Assembly (NCBI GenBank): GCA_038206725.1
Contig: JBBRAO010000033.1
Location: 1-34,644 of the forward strand
Origin: JBAXXL01 sp038206725
GTDB taxonomy: Bacteria; Bacteroidota; Ignavibacteria; Kapaibacteriales; UBA2268
Reading direction: 5' to 3'
DNA: 34,644 nucleotides
Shown: piece after piece, positions 8,169 to 19,400 of the stretch
Layout: every line of letters starts with the position of its first letter
How positions within the stretch are numbered: the stretch's first letter is position 1
Made by a program: the position numbers and the translations under genes
The notes under the pieces: generated by a model
Databases searched by the model: none
The model's input: the letters and a program-made list of their open reading frames with translations, nothing else
Told to the model about the DNA's origin: nothing

Positions 8169-10241
8169 TTATGAGTTTTCTAATAATGTTTCATTAAAAT
8201 CATTGTTAAACGGTATGGAAAATACAAATTTACTACCCACACCTTCGACACTTTCAACATAAATCTCACCGCCCATAAGCTCAACTAATCCCTTCGATAT
8301 TGTTAAGCCCAAACCGGTACCCCCAAATTTTCTAGTATAATTTTCTTCTTCTTGGCGGAATCTTTCAAAAATTATTGAAATTTTGTCGCTTGCAATTCCT
8401 TTTCCTGTATCGGATACAAAGAAGTTTATGTAGTCATTATTACTTTCATATCCAAACTCAATTGTACCGCTGGTGGTAAATTTCAAAGCATTCCCGATTA
8501 AATTATTGAGTACCTGTTTTAATCGAATATAATCTGAATTTAATACGCTTAAATCGTCAGATAAAGCCTTCGTGATTTTGAGAATTATGTTTGTTTTTTC
8601 TTTGAGCACTTTTTCTTTTTCATAAAACTTATAAAGTTCATCTATTAGTTGGTTAAAATTCAGCCAACTATTGACTGGTTTTAATTGACCGCAGGAGATT
8701 TTTGAGATGTCTATAACATCGTCAATAATACTCATTAAGTCATTACCTTTCAATCTAATTATATCAATATATTCTTTTTGTTCTTCTTTTGTCAAGTCTT
8801 CTTCAAGCAACTTAGAAAAACCTAAAATAGCGTTCATTGGTGTTCGAATTTCGTGTGACATATTCGCAAGGAAAGCGGTTTTCAATCTATCCGATTCTTG
8901 AGCTTTTTCCTTTGCTTGAATAAGTTCATTCTCAGCCAATTTTCTGTCTGTTATGTCGCGGACTAAGAACAAAATCTTTTCACCGGCTAAGTGGATAAAA
9001 CGCGCTTCATAGGTAACCATTCTATCATCTAAACTTAAGGTGTATTCCAATGGTTGGGCCTCTGTACCTATAAGCATTTGATTGATATTTGCCTTGATTT
9101 GTTTTACCGTCGAAACCGGTAATGTATCAAACAAATTACTATCAACATTCTGTTCTTTTTCAGATAATTGAAAATTAGAATTATATAAATTATAATCGTA
9201 AACAATACCATTTCTGTCAATAATAAATTTATCATCAGGTACAGCCTCGAATAACGCTCTTAACTTTTCCTCAGCATCGGAGCGAATTGTAATTTCGTTT
9301 AATAAATCACTTTTTTGCGCATAGAATTGCTTTATCAGTCGCGCCATATCGCCGAAGCCGCTTTTATGATCCGACAAACGCTCGATTTCACTTACATCCT
9401 CATTTTCTAAACTCATTGTAAGCGCTTTTATAGGTTTTGCTAACCAAAGATTCGATAAATAAAGAAATAGAGTAAATGATGTTAGCAATATAACAAATCC
9501 AATAAATGAAATTCTATTGAGTAACTTTGACTCCCCTTTGAACTCATCCTTCTTTTGAAATTCCAGAATAGTAATTATTTTTCCGGGATGATTTTTTATT
9601 GCTCGAAAGATCTTACTATGCTTGTTGATTTTTTTCTCAGGATGATCCGAATTAATGTTTATAGTAAAACCTGTTGCAATCTCCAATTGAGCAGTAAATT
9701 CTTCATCCCAACGCTTTACTGAAATCAAATATCCCTTAGGTGGTGTTTTATAATATATATCGTTGGTGGGTACAATCTTTGCTCCAAAGATTTCATATAA
9801 AACACCTTGAAAAACTATAAAATTATGAATGGTTTTATGATTATTAAACCAAGATAGAACCTGAGTTTGGGTTAAAGCAAATTCCGAAGATGCTTTATCG
9901 GAAACGGAATAAATAACTCTTCCATTTGTATCGAAAGCACCTAAAAAGCTCATATCGCAAGCAATCAAAACGCCATCAAGATTCTCTTTTGCCCAAGCAG
10001 TGTCTTTATTCCTTGTGAAATCGACCATCCCATCCCAAGCCGCATTAACTTTGGTCGGTTTGATAAAACCCTCTGCTTTGAATTCGAGGACTTTATTAAC
10101 GATATTTTGATCGCTGGCAAGCTTCGATACCAAATAAATTTTGATTTCTTGTTGGCGTACATTTTGATATACTGCTAAAAATGATATAATTACTAATATT
10201 ACTGAAATCTGTAATGCAATAATTTTATTGTGGGTTTTCAT
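8169..10241 (-). CDS. CHASE4-PAS sensor histidine kinase
   Basis: This 690-residue protein has a membrane helix at about 8-25 and a periplasmic CHASE4-like domain (about 30-235) with the characteristic W-x-x-M and AKENL region. A second helix follows at about 245-265, then a short HAMP-like linker, one PAS domain (about 325-435), HisKA with H463 in MSHEIRTP, and HATPase_c with DTGKGI and GTGLGL. There is no receiver, so phosphate must go to a separate protein. The N-terminal ~270 residues are clearly paralogous to the next gene upstream (10308-12386): both begin MKTHNKI and share the KLASD, WAKENL and GYLVSVK blocks. The kinase cores, however, belong to different subtypes. The 5TMR/PAS gene starts about 30 bases downstream. 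A promoter-like element just upstream suggests it begins its own unit. Confidence 0.92.
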   Translation of the reverse strand: MKTHNKIIALQISVILVIISFLAVYQNVRQQEIKIYLVSKLASDQNIVNKVLEFKAEGFIKPTKVNAAWDGMVDFTRNKDTAWAKENLDGVLIACDMSFLGAFDTNGRVIYSVSDKASSEFALTQTQVLSWFNNHKTIHNFIVFQGVLYEIFGAKIVPTNDIYYKTPPKGYLISVKRWDEEFTAQLEIATGFTININSDHPEKKINKHSKIFRAIKNHPGKIITILEFQKKDEFKGESKLLNRISFIGFVILLTSFTLFLYLSNLWLAKPIKALTMSLENEDVSEIERLSDHKSGFGDMARLIKQFYAQKSDLLNEITIRSDAEEKLRALFEAVPDDKFIIDRNGIVYDYNLYNSNFQLSEKEQNVDSNLFDTLPVSTVKQIKANINQMLIGTEAQPLEYTLSLDDRMVTYEARFIHLAGEKILFLVRDITDRKLAENELIQAKEKAQESDRLKTAFLANMSHEIRTPMNAILGFSKLLEEDLTKEEQKEYIDIIRLKGNDLMSIIDDVIDISKISCGQLKPVNSWLNFNQLIDELYKFYEKEKVLKEKTNIILKITKALSDDLSVLNSDYIRLKQVLNNLIGNALKFTTSGTIEFGYESNNDYINFFVSDTGKGIASDKISIIFERFRQEEENYTRKFGGTGLGLTISKGLVELMGGEIYVESVEGVGSKFVFSIPFNNDFNETLLENS

Positions 10242-10271
10242 TTATAATTCTATTTCCAATTTAATAATATT

Positions 10272-10303
10272 TAAAAATACTGATTATTTTCGAAAAGAGC
10301 AAA
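10272..10303 (-). promoter_or_regulatory. Putative Bacteroidota-type promoter for kinase-PAS-cheR unit
   Basis: On the minus strand this reads TTTG, 20 bases, TATTTTTA. That matches the Bacteroidota promoter form TTTG-N17-23-TAnnTTTG except for the final base. It occupies the 66-bp gap between the two CHASE4 kinase genes and would place a start site about 25 bases before the ATG at 10241. Confidence 0.4.
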
Positions 10304-10307
10304 CCTG

Positions 10308-12386
10308 TTAAGCTTTTGGTATTGAAAATCTGAATATTGTTCCCTGATCAATCGCGCTTTCGACCCATATTTTGCCACCGTGCTTTTCAACAAATTCTTT
10401 GCAAAGAATCAAACCTAGACCTGTGCCGGATTCGTTTTCTGTGCCAAATGTGCTGAATTTGCTCTCAATCTTGAATAGTTTATCAATGCTTTTAGGGTCT
10501 ATACCAACACCCGTATCAAGTATTGAAAATATCCAAGAGTCAGAATCTTGACTTACGCTTAGATTTATTTGTCCATTGATAGGAGTAAATTTAGTAGCAT
10601 TCGAAAGTATATTTCGCACAATAGTATTTAGCATATTGATATCAGCCGTAATTGATATCTTATCGTCAATAACTGTATCGAAGTGAATTTGCTTTTTTGC
10701 CGCAATGTTTTCAGCCATCAAAACCGTATCATATATTCCTTCTTTCAAGTTAAATTGAATAGGTTTATATTCAATGGCTTGGGTTTGAGACCTAGCCCAA
10801 ACGAGTAGGTTTTCCAGCAAATTAAAAGCGTGTTTCGAAGAGCTTTGAATAAAACGTAGGCTTGTTTGAATTTCACTAACTTCAATGTCAGAATAGTTAT
10901 CTAATAAAAATTCCGAAAAACCGGTTATGCTATTAAATGGACTTTTTAAATCGTGGGCTATAATGGAAAAGAATTTATCCTTTGTGATATTGAGCTCTTT
11001 TAATTTCTGAGAATAAGTTTCGAGTTGAATCGCCGCTTTTTGGCGTTCTGTAATATCAATATACATACCATAAATACCAATACGTTCTGAATCAAGATCT
11101 ATAGGCACACCATAAACGCTTACTGCAATTAGGGAGCCATCTTTGCGCTTTCTAATAGTATCTTTGGCTACCACATCACCGATAATTGTATGATTCGATA
11201 ATTCGTGAGATTCTTTAATAAGATTCGCAGGTACTAAAAAATCGTTCATATTTCGACCGTGGATATCTTCCAATTTGAAATCGAATAGCTTGCTGAACAC
11301 TGGATTGATATCTAAAACACATTCATTTTTATCAAGCATCATTATCCCAATTGGAGCATTTTTGAATAATTGTTCAAACAGGATTTTTTGCTTTATGATA
11401 TTATTTTCAATTGCTTTTCGTTCAATGATTTCGCTAATTAAAGCCTTTTTTTGCTCAGTATAGGATTTGATTAAGTTAGCTATTTGAGTAAAGCTTCCTT
11501 TTTGCTTAAGTAGATGTTCAATAGGGTCCAAATTATTTTCAGATAGGCTTAGAGTTATATCTTTCAAAGGATTAGCAATCCAACGGTTCATCAAATAGAT
11601 AAAAACAATAAACAATAAAGCTAAAACCACCACTCCGGCAATTGTGATTAGTCGAAGGTATTTGAATTGGTTCTGGTACTGAAGAGCTTGTTTAAACAAG
11701 ACAAAGGCTAAAGTATTTCCTTGGAAATCTTTCAATTCGCGAATAATTGCCACTTCATTAGTGTTTGATTCCTCCTCAGCATCGGGTTTTGAATACTTTA
11801 ATTCAATATTAAATCCTGTTGTGCCTTCTAAGTCTTTTAAATAAACGTCATCCCATTGTTTTACAGATACTAAATAACCCCTCGGTTTGGTTTTTAATTT
11901 AATATCAGCTGAAGGTACGATTTTCGTCGCGAAAATTTCGTAAAGGCTTCCTTTATTTTTTATAAACCTATGTGATATTCTATTTTCTCTATTGAAATCG
12001 GATAAATCAATTGTGGGTAATTTAAAATCCTTTGATTGGGTTTCCGATACAGAATAAAGATGGTTGCCTGATGTATCATAGATGCCCATATAGCTCAGAT
12101 CAATAGTTAATACTATACTGTTGAGATTCTCTTTAGCCCATAAGGTATCTCTTGTTTGGATAAATCGTACCATATCGTTCCAAGTGGAATTATCTTCTGT
12201 GGAATTAATGTAAGTTCTATCTTTGAAATCCATTACCTTATCTATGACATTTTCGTCGCTTGCGAGCTTCGATTTAATATAAAGTTTATCTTCTTGATTA
12301 CGAATGTATTGGTAACCAATTAGAGATAAAATTAATACTGTTATTATACTTGAAAGTAAAATCGTTATTTTGTTATGTGTTTTCAT
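10308..12386 (-). CDS. CHASE4-PAS sensor histidine kinase, HDLKSP subtype
   Basis: This 692-residue protein has a membrane helix at about 8-26, a periplasmic CHASE4-like domain to about 240, a second helix at about 248-272, and a HAMP-like linker. One PAS domain follows (about 340-450, with GIMMLDKNECVLDINPVF), then HisKA with H478 in AHDLKSP and HATPase_c with DTGVGI and GTGLGL. The HDLKSP phosphoacceptor motif is typical of Bacteroidota-rich kinases and differs from the HELRTP/HEIRTP motif of its neighbours. The sensor half duplicates that of the adjacent 690-residue kinase. It has no receiver. Its start lies 12 bases after the stop of the 1348-residue hybrid kinase, so the two are probably co-transcribed. 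The ligand is unknown. Confidence 0.92.
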   Translation of the reverse strand: MKTHNKITILLSSIITVLILSLIGYQYIRNQEDKLYIKSKLASDENVIDKVMDFKDRTYINSTEDNSTWNDMVRFIQTRDTLWAKENLNSIVLTIDLSYMGIYDTSGNHLYSVSETQSKDFKLPTIDLSDFNRENRISHRFIKNKGSLYEIFATKIVPSADIKLKTKPRGYLVSVKQWDDVYLKDLEGTTGFNIELKYSKPDAEEESNTNEVAIIRELKDFQGNTLAFVLFKQALQYQNQFKYLRLITIAGVVVLALLFIVFIYLMNRWIANPLKDITLSLSENNLDPIEHLLKQKGSFTQIANLIKSYTEQKKALISEIIERKAIENNIIKQKILFEQLFKNAPIGIMMLDKNECVLDINPVFSKLFDFKLEDIHGRNMNDFLVPANLIKESHELSNHTIIGDVVAKDTIRKRKDGSLIAVSVYGVPIDLDSERIGIYGMYIDITERQKAAIQLETYSQKLKELNITKDKFFSIIAHDLKSPFNSITGFSEFLLDNYSDIEVSEIQTSLRFIQSSSKHAFNLLENLLVWARSQTQAIEYKPIQFNLKEGIYDTVLMAENIAAKKQIHFDTVIDDKISITADINMLNTIVRNILSNATKFTPINGQINLSVSQDSDSWIFSILDTGVGIDPKSIDKLFKIESKFSTFGTENESGTGLGLILCKEFVEKHGGKIWVESAIDQGTIFRFSIPKA

Positions 12387-12398
12387 AATCTTTTTGTT

Positions 12399-15300
12399 CT
12401 ATAGATATTTGCTAAGTAGTCTTAAAAATTGGTTTTTACCAAACGGTTTTGAAATATAGTCAGTGCATCCGGCTGTGATAAATTCATCTTTATCACCTTT
12501 CATAGCATAAGCTGTCATTGCGATTATTGGTGTTCTTGAATAATTAGGTAATTTTCTTATTTCCGATGTAGCATATAATCCGCTTTGACCTTTTCCTAAA
12601 TTGATATCCATTAGAATTAGAGAATAATTGTTGTAAATTGCCTTATTAATAGCATCGAATGCGTTATTTACAAGGTCAATATTATGAATGTCCTTAAGGA
12701 TTTTCTCAACTAACATAGCCGAAACGGCATCGTCTTCTACTAATAGAATATTAAGTTTGTTGTTTGATATTAATTCTTTAGTATATATTTCTTGATTATA
12801 AAACAACTCATTATGCTCCAAAATATTTTCGGTCCTATCTTTTGAATCAATTGGCAGTTGAACAGTAAAAGTAGTACCTGTGTTTACCTTGCTTATTACT
12901 CTGATTTCACCGCCTAATAGATTCACGTATTTCTTTGTCAAAGTTAATCCAAGACCGGTGCCTTCGTGGCTTCGTCCCAACCCTTCGCTTGCTTGCCTGA
13001 ATTCTTTGAATATATTTTCAAATTCCTCATCAGGAATACCAATTCCGGTATCTGATACTTCAATATTAACAACATCTTTATTGTTTATAATATCTTTGCC
13101 GATTTCAATAGTAACCCCACCTGAAACAGTAAACTTAATCGCGTTATTAATTAAATTACTCAAAATGCTTTCGATGGCTTTAAGTGAAGAAGAAATAAGC
13201 AGTTCTTCATAAGAGCTTTCCATTTTAAGATAAATATCTTTCTTTTGGGCGTTAGCGCTAAAAATAGCTTGTGTTTTTTTGGCTTCGTCTATTAAATCTA
13301 TTGAAGAATACTCTAATTTCGATTCGCCGGACTCTAATCTTGATAAATCCAGTATCAAGTTTAAAGTTTCCATAAGTCTCAACCCACTTGAATGAATGAT
13401 TTCTCCCATATGTTTACTCGTTTCAATGTCTTCAGCATCGCTTATCAAACCGGAGAATCCCAAAATACCGTTCATTGGGGTACGTAATTCGTGGCTCATA
13501 TTTGCTAGAAAGTTCGATTTAAGCTTTTCTGATGCTTCGGCTGTTTCCTTTGCACTAATAAGCTCGAGCTCAGCTAGTTCCCTTTGGGTTATATCACTTG
13601 TCGAATGTGAAAAAGCTATTACATCGCCGTTGTCATCCAAAATGGGCCAAGTAACGAGATGATAGTAACGTCCGTTCTCAAAAATGACATTTTGTTCCAT
13701 TTTTTTTGTTTTTAACGATAATGTGCAAGGGCATCCGCCAAGAGGTTTATGAGTTTTATGTACTAGTTCGTAGCATTTCTTACCTACTATTTCATCGCGT
13801 GTTAATCCTAAGGCATCGCAACCGGCTTTGTTAACTTCGATAAACTCGTGATTCTTTGATATAACTGATATAATGTCCGTGATAGAGTCAAATGTAGATT
13901 GCCATTTGTCAGCCGAAAACTTCAAAGCGTGTTCTGCTAATTTACGTTCGGTTATATCTCTCGCTGTACCCGCTATACCAACGATTTCTTCGTTTTCATT
14001 ATGTAAAGGATTCAAATTCACAATAAAATTATGTATGATTCCGTCCGACATTAAGGCAACAGTCTCTTCGGTTACTAATGAATTGGTCTTAAGAACAATT
14101 TTGTGCAATTCAGCCCAATGCTTGCATTGTTCTTCAGGAAATCCTAATTCTACCTGAGTTTTACCGATTATTTGATTGGTTGTCAAACCCATACTTCTAC
14201 AAAAGGCTTTATTTGCGTGTGTAAACCGGCTCTTCAAATCATAGCTGTATATTATATCTAAACTTGCGTCATCTATCAACCGATAATTTTCTTCACTTTC
14301 TCGTAATGCGTTTTCTGCTTGGTGTTTTTCCGTAGCATCGCGAAATATTAAAACAATACCAAAAATATTGCCGTTTATGTCTCTAATTGGTGAGGCGCTA
14401 TCGGCGATTATATATTCAGAACCATCTTTAGATATAAGAGCGGTGTGATTTGCCAGACCAACTATTGAACCCGACTTTAAAACCATTTCAACAGGATTAA
14501 CACATTTTTCCCGTGAATGTTGATTTATAATGTTAAAAACGTCGGTTAAAGGTTTGCCTTTTGCTTCGTCTTGAGTCCAACCGGTTAATTGTTCTGCTAC
14601 TGTATTTAAAAACAAAACTTTACTTTCAGTATCCGTAGTTATAACACCGTCGCCAATACTCTGTAATGTAACCGCTAAGCGTTCCTTTTCAGTAAATAGA
14701 GCCAATTCAGCCAGTTTAAGATCCGTAATATCAGAAAAAACCGTTGCAAATGAGCCAATACTTGGAGAAAAAACAGAAATGTTAAAATGCTTCTTCAATG
14801 GTGGGAAATACGTTTCGAATTGAGTTGGAACTCCCGTATCTGCAACTTTAGAGTAGATTTCTAAATATGGTGCTTCTGGTACACCATAAAATTCAGTTGC
14901 TTTTTTATTAATTCCGGCAATTAGATTCAATCCGGTATGTCTTTCGAATGCTTTATTACTATCACGAATAACATAATCAATCGGCTTATTATTATCGTCA
15001 TAAATAACATCGTGAAGTACAAAACCTTCTTCCATAGAATCGAATAAAGAATAATACTTGTGCTCACTTTCCAATAAGGCTTCTATCGCTAATCTTCGTT
15101 CTGAAACATCAGTTATAAAACCTTCTAAGTATAACAGTCTGCCATCGTTTGAGTAAACACCTCTGCCGCGCTCCCAAACGTATTTTATTTTACCTGCCTT
15201 TGTTATTATTCGATATTCTAATTCAAATGGCACATTATCTTCTAATGCTTTTTGAATTAGTTCCCAAACAAATTGCTGATCCTCATTATGAATAATAGAA

Positions 15301-16445
15301 TTATATGAAATCTTGTTATTATCTATGAAGTCATCAAAATCATAACCGGTCAAATCAGTAATACCGCGACTATAGTATTCCATCGTCCATTTTTCGTCGT
15401 TAGCACAACGATAAATAAACCCGGGTAAATTAGTGATCAAATTGTTTAAAGACTTTTCACTAGCCTTTAAGGCGGCTTCAGCACGTTTGCGATCGGAAGT
15501 GTCTCTTAGGGTATTTAGAATTACTCTTTGGTTATCAAAAGTGATTATTTTGGCGTGACATTCAACAGGAATGTGAGATTTGTTTTTTTTCAAATATTCA
15601 GTTTCATAGATGATTTTATTATCTTTTTGAATTGATTCGAATCTTTGCTCGATTTGATTACTGAATTCCGGAGCATTCAAATCTAACCAAGTTAATTTTT
15701 TTATTTCATCATAAGAATAATTTAAAAGGTTGCAAATTGAAGAATTTGCCTCGATTATATTACCTTTAAAATCAAATAGTAAATTGCCATCGGCGGAATT
15801 ATTAAAAATTGATTTTAGATTGGCTTCATTGTCATAAACAGATTGGAATAGGGGCTGGGTAATACGAATAAATAATATTGAGCCAATCACCAACAAAACT
15901 ATAGCGATACAGATGCCGATTAAAATGGCTTTAACGTAGGGCGCATTAAATTCGGATAAATTTATCTTTGCAACTATTCCCCAATTTAGCTTATCAATAT
16001 GGTCGTAAGCGGCTAATACGTTATCACCTTTGTAATCCATTCCTTTTATTATGCCGGTTTTTGTTTGCAAAGCCATACGCAGGGGTTCTGCTAATGCTTT
16101 ATCTGAATATTTTATCCTGCGGACCCTATCAAAGCCGGTATAAATTATTAAGGATTTACCCTTATCAATACTCTTTCCAATGACAAACTCACCGGTATGG
16201 CCAAGGCTTTTTATTATTGAATTTCGTTCTAAAGCATCGATAATGGAATCTTGGCTGAAAGATTTTTCAGCCATAGAATTAATTAATGATTTTTCAATTT
16301 GTAAAATATTAACCAATGATTTTTCAGTTGCCCTTGACGAAGCAACATATATAAAATGAGTACTAATTAAAGATACTATAAGTGTTATGCCTGTTAATAA
16401 AGCAATTAAAATATAAAGTCTTTTAGAATTTTTGAAGTTTTTCAT
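12399..16445 (-). CDS. Cache-like hybrid histidine kinase with six PAS domains and a receiver
   Basis: This 1348-residue protein has a membrane helix at about 10-32, a periplasmic Cache-like domain (about 35-168, with GHTGEFVIG and LNWGIVAKI) and a second helix at about 172-194. Six tandem PAS domains follow, at roughly 208-325, 330-460, 465-585, 590-715, 720-845 and 850-965. Then come HisKA (H985 in MSHELRTP), HATPase_c (DTGIGIP, GTGLGL) and a receiver with D1280 in LMDINLG. The sixth PAS carries a cysteine cluster (C891, H896, C905, C907) that could bind a metal or cofactor. The receiver is unusually similar to that of the 1349-residue kinase upstream, 44 bases away. No output domain is attached. 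The role is phosphorelay signalling; the signal is unknown, and PAS boundaries were judged by eye from the DITER-like ends. Confidence 0.92.
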   Translation of the reverse strand: MKNFKNSKRLYILIALLTGITLIVSLISTHFIYVASSRATEKSLVNILQIEKSLINSMAEKSFSQDSIIDALERNSIIKSLGHTGEFVIGKSIDKGKSLIIYTGFDRVRRIKYSDKALAEPLRMALQTKTGIIKGMDYKGDNVLAAYDHIDKLNWGIVAKINLSEFNAPYVKAILIGICIAIVLLVIGSILFIRITQPLFQSVYDNEANLKSIFNNSADGNLLFDFKGNIIEANSSICNLLNYSYDEIKKLTWLDLNAPEFSNQIEQRFESIQKDNKIIYETEYLKKNKSHIPVECHAKIITFDNQRVILNTLRDTSDRKRAEAALKASEKSLNNLITNLPGFIYRCANDEKWTMEYYSRGITDLTGYDFDDFIDNNKISYNSIIHNEDQQFVWELIQKALEDNVPFELEYRIITKAGKIKYVWERGRGVYSNDGRLLYLEGFITDVSERRLAIEALLESEHKYYSLFDSMEEGFVLHDVIYDDNNKPIDYVIRDSNKAFERHTGLNLIAGINKKATEFYGVPEAPYLEIYSKVADTGVPTQFETYFPPLKKHFNISVFSPSIGSFATVFSDITDLKLAELALFTEKERLAVTLQSIGDGVITTDTESKVLFLNTVAEQLTGWTQDEAKGKPLTDVFNIINQHSREKCVNPVEMVLKSGSIVGLANHTALISKDGSEYIIADSASPIRDINGNIFGIVLIFRDATEKHQAENALRESEENYRLIDDASLDIIYSYDLKSRFTHANKAFCRSMGLTTNQIIGKTQVELGFPEEQCKHWAELHKIVLKTNSLVTEETVALMSDGIIHNFIVNLNPLHNENEEIVGIAGTARDITERKLAEHALKFSADKWQSTFDSITDIISVISKNHEFIEVNKAGCDALGLTRDEIVGKKCYELVHKTHKPLGGCPCTLSLKTKKMEQNVIFENGRYYHLVTWPILDDNGDVIAFSHSTSDITQRELAELELISAKETAEASEKLKSNFLANMSHELRTPMNGILGFSGLISDAEDIETSKHMGEIIHSSGLRLMETLNLILDLSRLESGESKLEYSSIDLIDEAKKTQAIFSANAQKKDIYLKMESSYEELLISSSLKAIESILSNLINNAIKFTVSGGVTIEIGKDIINNKDVVNIEVSDTGIGIPDEEFENIFKEFRQASEGLGRSHEGTGLGLTLTKKYVNLLGGEIRVISKVNTGTTFTVQLPIDSKDRTENILEHNELFYNQEIYTKELISNNKLNILLVEDDAVSAMLVEKILKDIHNIDLVNNAFDAINKAIYNNYSLILMDINLGKGQSGLYATSEIRKLPNYSRTPIIAMTAYAMKGDKDEFITAGCTDYISKPFGKNQFLRLLSKYL

Positions 16446-16489
16446 TTATATCCCATCTTCAGATTATGTTAATTAAAATGGACTTTTGT

Positions 16490-19400
16490 TTATATATAGT
16501 TAAAAATTATATTTATCAATTCATCTTTCGTAAACGGTTTGGATATATAATCAGTACAACCGCGTGAAATAAATTCTTCTCGATCTCCGGCCATAGCGTA
16601 AGCAGTCATTGCTATAATCGGTGTGTTTTTGTAGTCTTCCAATTTCCTGATTTCTGATGTTGCGTAAATTCCATTTTTGCTTTTTCCTAAGTTTATATCC
16701 ATCAATATAAGTGTATATTTGTTCTCTTTAACCTTTTCAATTGCATCGCTTGCGTTGTTTACAGGGTCTATAAAAAATTGTTTACCCAATATGCGTTCTA
16801 CCAAAAAAATGGAAGTTGGATCGTCATCAACAATTAATATTCGCAAATTGAAATCTTTTTGCTTGTCCATAATTGTATTTATTATTTTGGACTCTTCATC
16901 TGCGTTATCTATACTATCTAACGAATTACTAGTGTCTAAATCGGGAATTAGTATAGTAAAGACTGTACCTACACCTAAAGTGCTTTCAACATTGATACTA
17001 CCGCCCAGCATATCGATATATTTTTTGCATAAAGTGAGACCTAATCCTGTTCCTTCGTGACTGCGGCTTAAACCTTCGCTAACCTGCCTAAATTCTATAA
17101 ATACATTAGCTAAATCTTTTTGAGAAATTCCAATACCAGTATCTGCTACTTTAATAATTGCACTTTTTTTGCCATTAACAATATCTTCTTCGAGAGTTAC
17201 AACAATTGAACCAGAGTTGGTGAATTTTATAGCATTATTAACCAGATTATTTAAGACACTTGCTATAATTTTATTTGAAGAATAGATGGAATAATTCTCA
17301 AAACCGGAATATGATCGAAGTATAAGGTTTTTGGTTTTTGCAATTGCGTCAAACGTAAGAATTACTTCATTTATTGATTCAACTAAATCCATTTCTGTGA
17401 TTTCTAATTCCGATTCACCGGCTTCAATCCTGGCTAAATCTAAAATCATATTCAATGTATCCATCAACCTTTTGCCACTGCTGTTAATGATACTACCCAT
17501 CTCTTTTGCTTTCGGTAAATCTTCGACATCGGACAGTAATTGCGAAAATCCTAATATTCCTACCATTGGAGTTCTTAACTCGTGGCTCATATTTGCAAGG
17601 AAGCTCGATTTTAAGTGTTCCGATTCTTCTGCTTTTTCTTTTGCGATTATTAGCTCTTCTTCAATTTTCACGCGTTCGCTTATATCAATTCCCACACCCA
17701 TTAAAAATGAGCCGGATTCGGTATCAAGTTTTTTACCTGTTAAGTGATAGGAGAATACTTCGCCATTATGCTGAATAATTCTAATAATATCTTGTGATTC
17801 GCCTAATGTCATAGTTCGTTCGATAGATTGTATAAGTGTAGCTTTGTCATCAGCAACAATTGAATCTAATATGTTATGGTTAGCCATTTCCTCATACGAT
17901 AATCCTAAAAATGTCTGCTTATTCCTATTCCATCTTATAGGTTTTAAATTTTGATCGAACATATAGAAAATACCCGGTAGAGATTCAATTAAAAAATCTG
18001 AAAAATGCTTTTCTTCTTGAATTTGTTCTTCTGCTAATTTTCGCTCGGTGATATCACTAATCAAGCCAACAGAACCGGTAGTATTGCCATCAGAATCAAT
18101 AATTGGTGAGCCGCTAATCCGCACCCAAATAACTTCGCCAAATTTCTTTATACCGCGAACTTCGTAGTGTTCCGAATTACCTACCAATCTAGATTTGTTT
18201 TGTTTAATTAAAATTTGCCGGTCGTCCGGATGAATAATTGTTTCGTTCCCAATTTTACCAATTAATTCTTCCTGTGTATAATCAAAAATATTACAAATTG
18301 CTTTATTTACAAATTGAATAACATCGTCATTGTCAACCTGCATAAGTCCATCGGACATAGTTTCTAAAAGATCGCTGTATTGCTTTTCAGTTGTCTTTAA
18401 AGCCAATTCAGCTTGCTTTCGCTCTGTTATATCGCGAATATACCCACCGATTCCAAAAGATCCGTCACTTAAAGATACTTTGAATTTGTGAGTATCATAT
18501 ATTCTACCATTAACAATTTCTTCGTTCATAACAACAGAATTGGAATTCAGGGCTTTATCATCGGATTTTTTACAAAGTTCAGCACCATCAGCAGACATTA
18601 ATTCGAAATCGGTTTTCCCAAGAATGTATTGCTCGGGTTTTCCGAAATATTCAGAATATAATTTATTGACAATCATATACCTGTATTTATCGTCTTTTAA
18701 GAAAGCCATATCATCAGTTGAGTTAATGAAAATCCGATATCGTTCCTCACTTGCCCGAAGTGCTTCTTTGGCAATTTTCTTAGCTGTTATATCACGTACA
18801 ATTCCGAATTCACCGATTATTTCCCCATCTTCCATAAGCTCTTTGCTTATAAATTCACCGTAAAAAAAGTCTCCATTTCTTTTCAAAAGCCTTAATACAT
18901 AGGGTTCTTGAACTTTACCTTCTTGAGCATTGTTGAAGGTTTCATAAGCTAAATCCAAATCTTCGGATTGAACGAGAGATGCAAACTCTTTACCAAGAAA
19001 ATCATTTACTGAATAGCTCGTAAGAGTTTCAAATGCAGGATTTATTGATAAAAAGCGTCCGTCGGAATCTAAACTATAAATTAAATCAGGTGCAGTTTCA
19101 ATCAAATTACGGTACTTATGTTCAGACCGCTCTAATTCGGAGCTTTTAGCAAGTAATTTCAAATTATCGCTTTTTTTAACCCAATTTAGATATAGAAGTA
19201 ATAACGAAAAAGAAACACCAAATACCGATATTATAATAAATGCTAAATTTAAAATATTGGATCTTTTATCTTCTAAATTATTTATCTTTTGTTCTCTCAA
19301 TCTTAATTCGCGTTCAACTTCAACCAGAGAATTTTGATGCATTTTTTCTTCTTGGTTGATAATTTGTGTTAGTTTATAGGCACTATCCAAATAAATAAGT

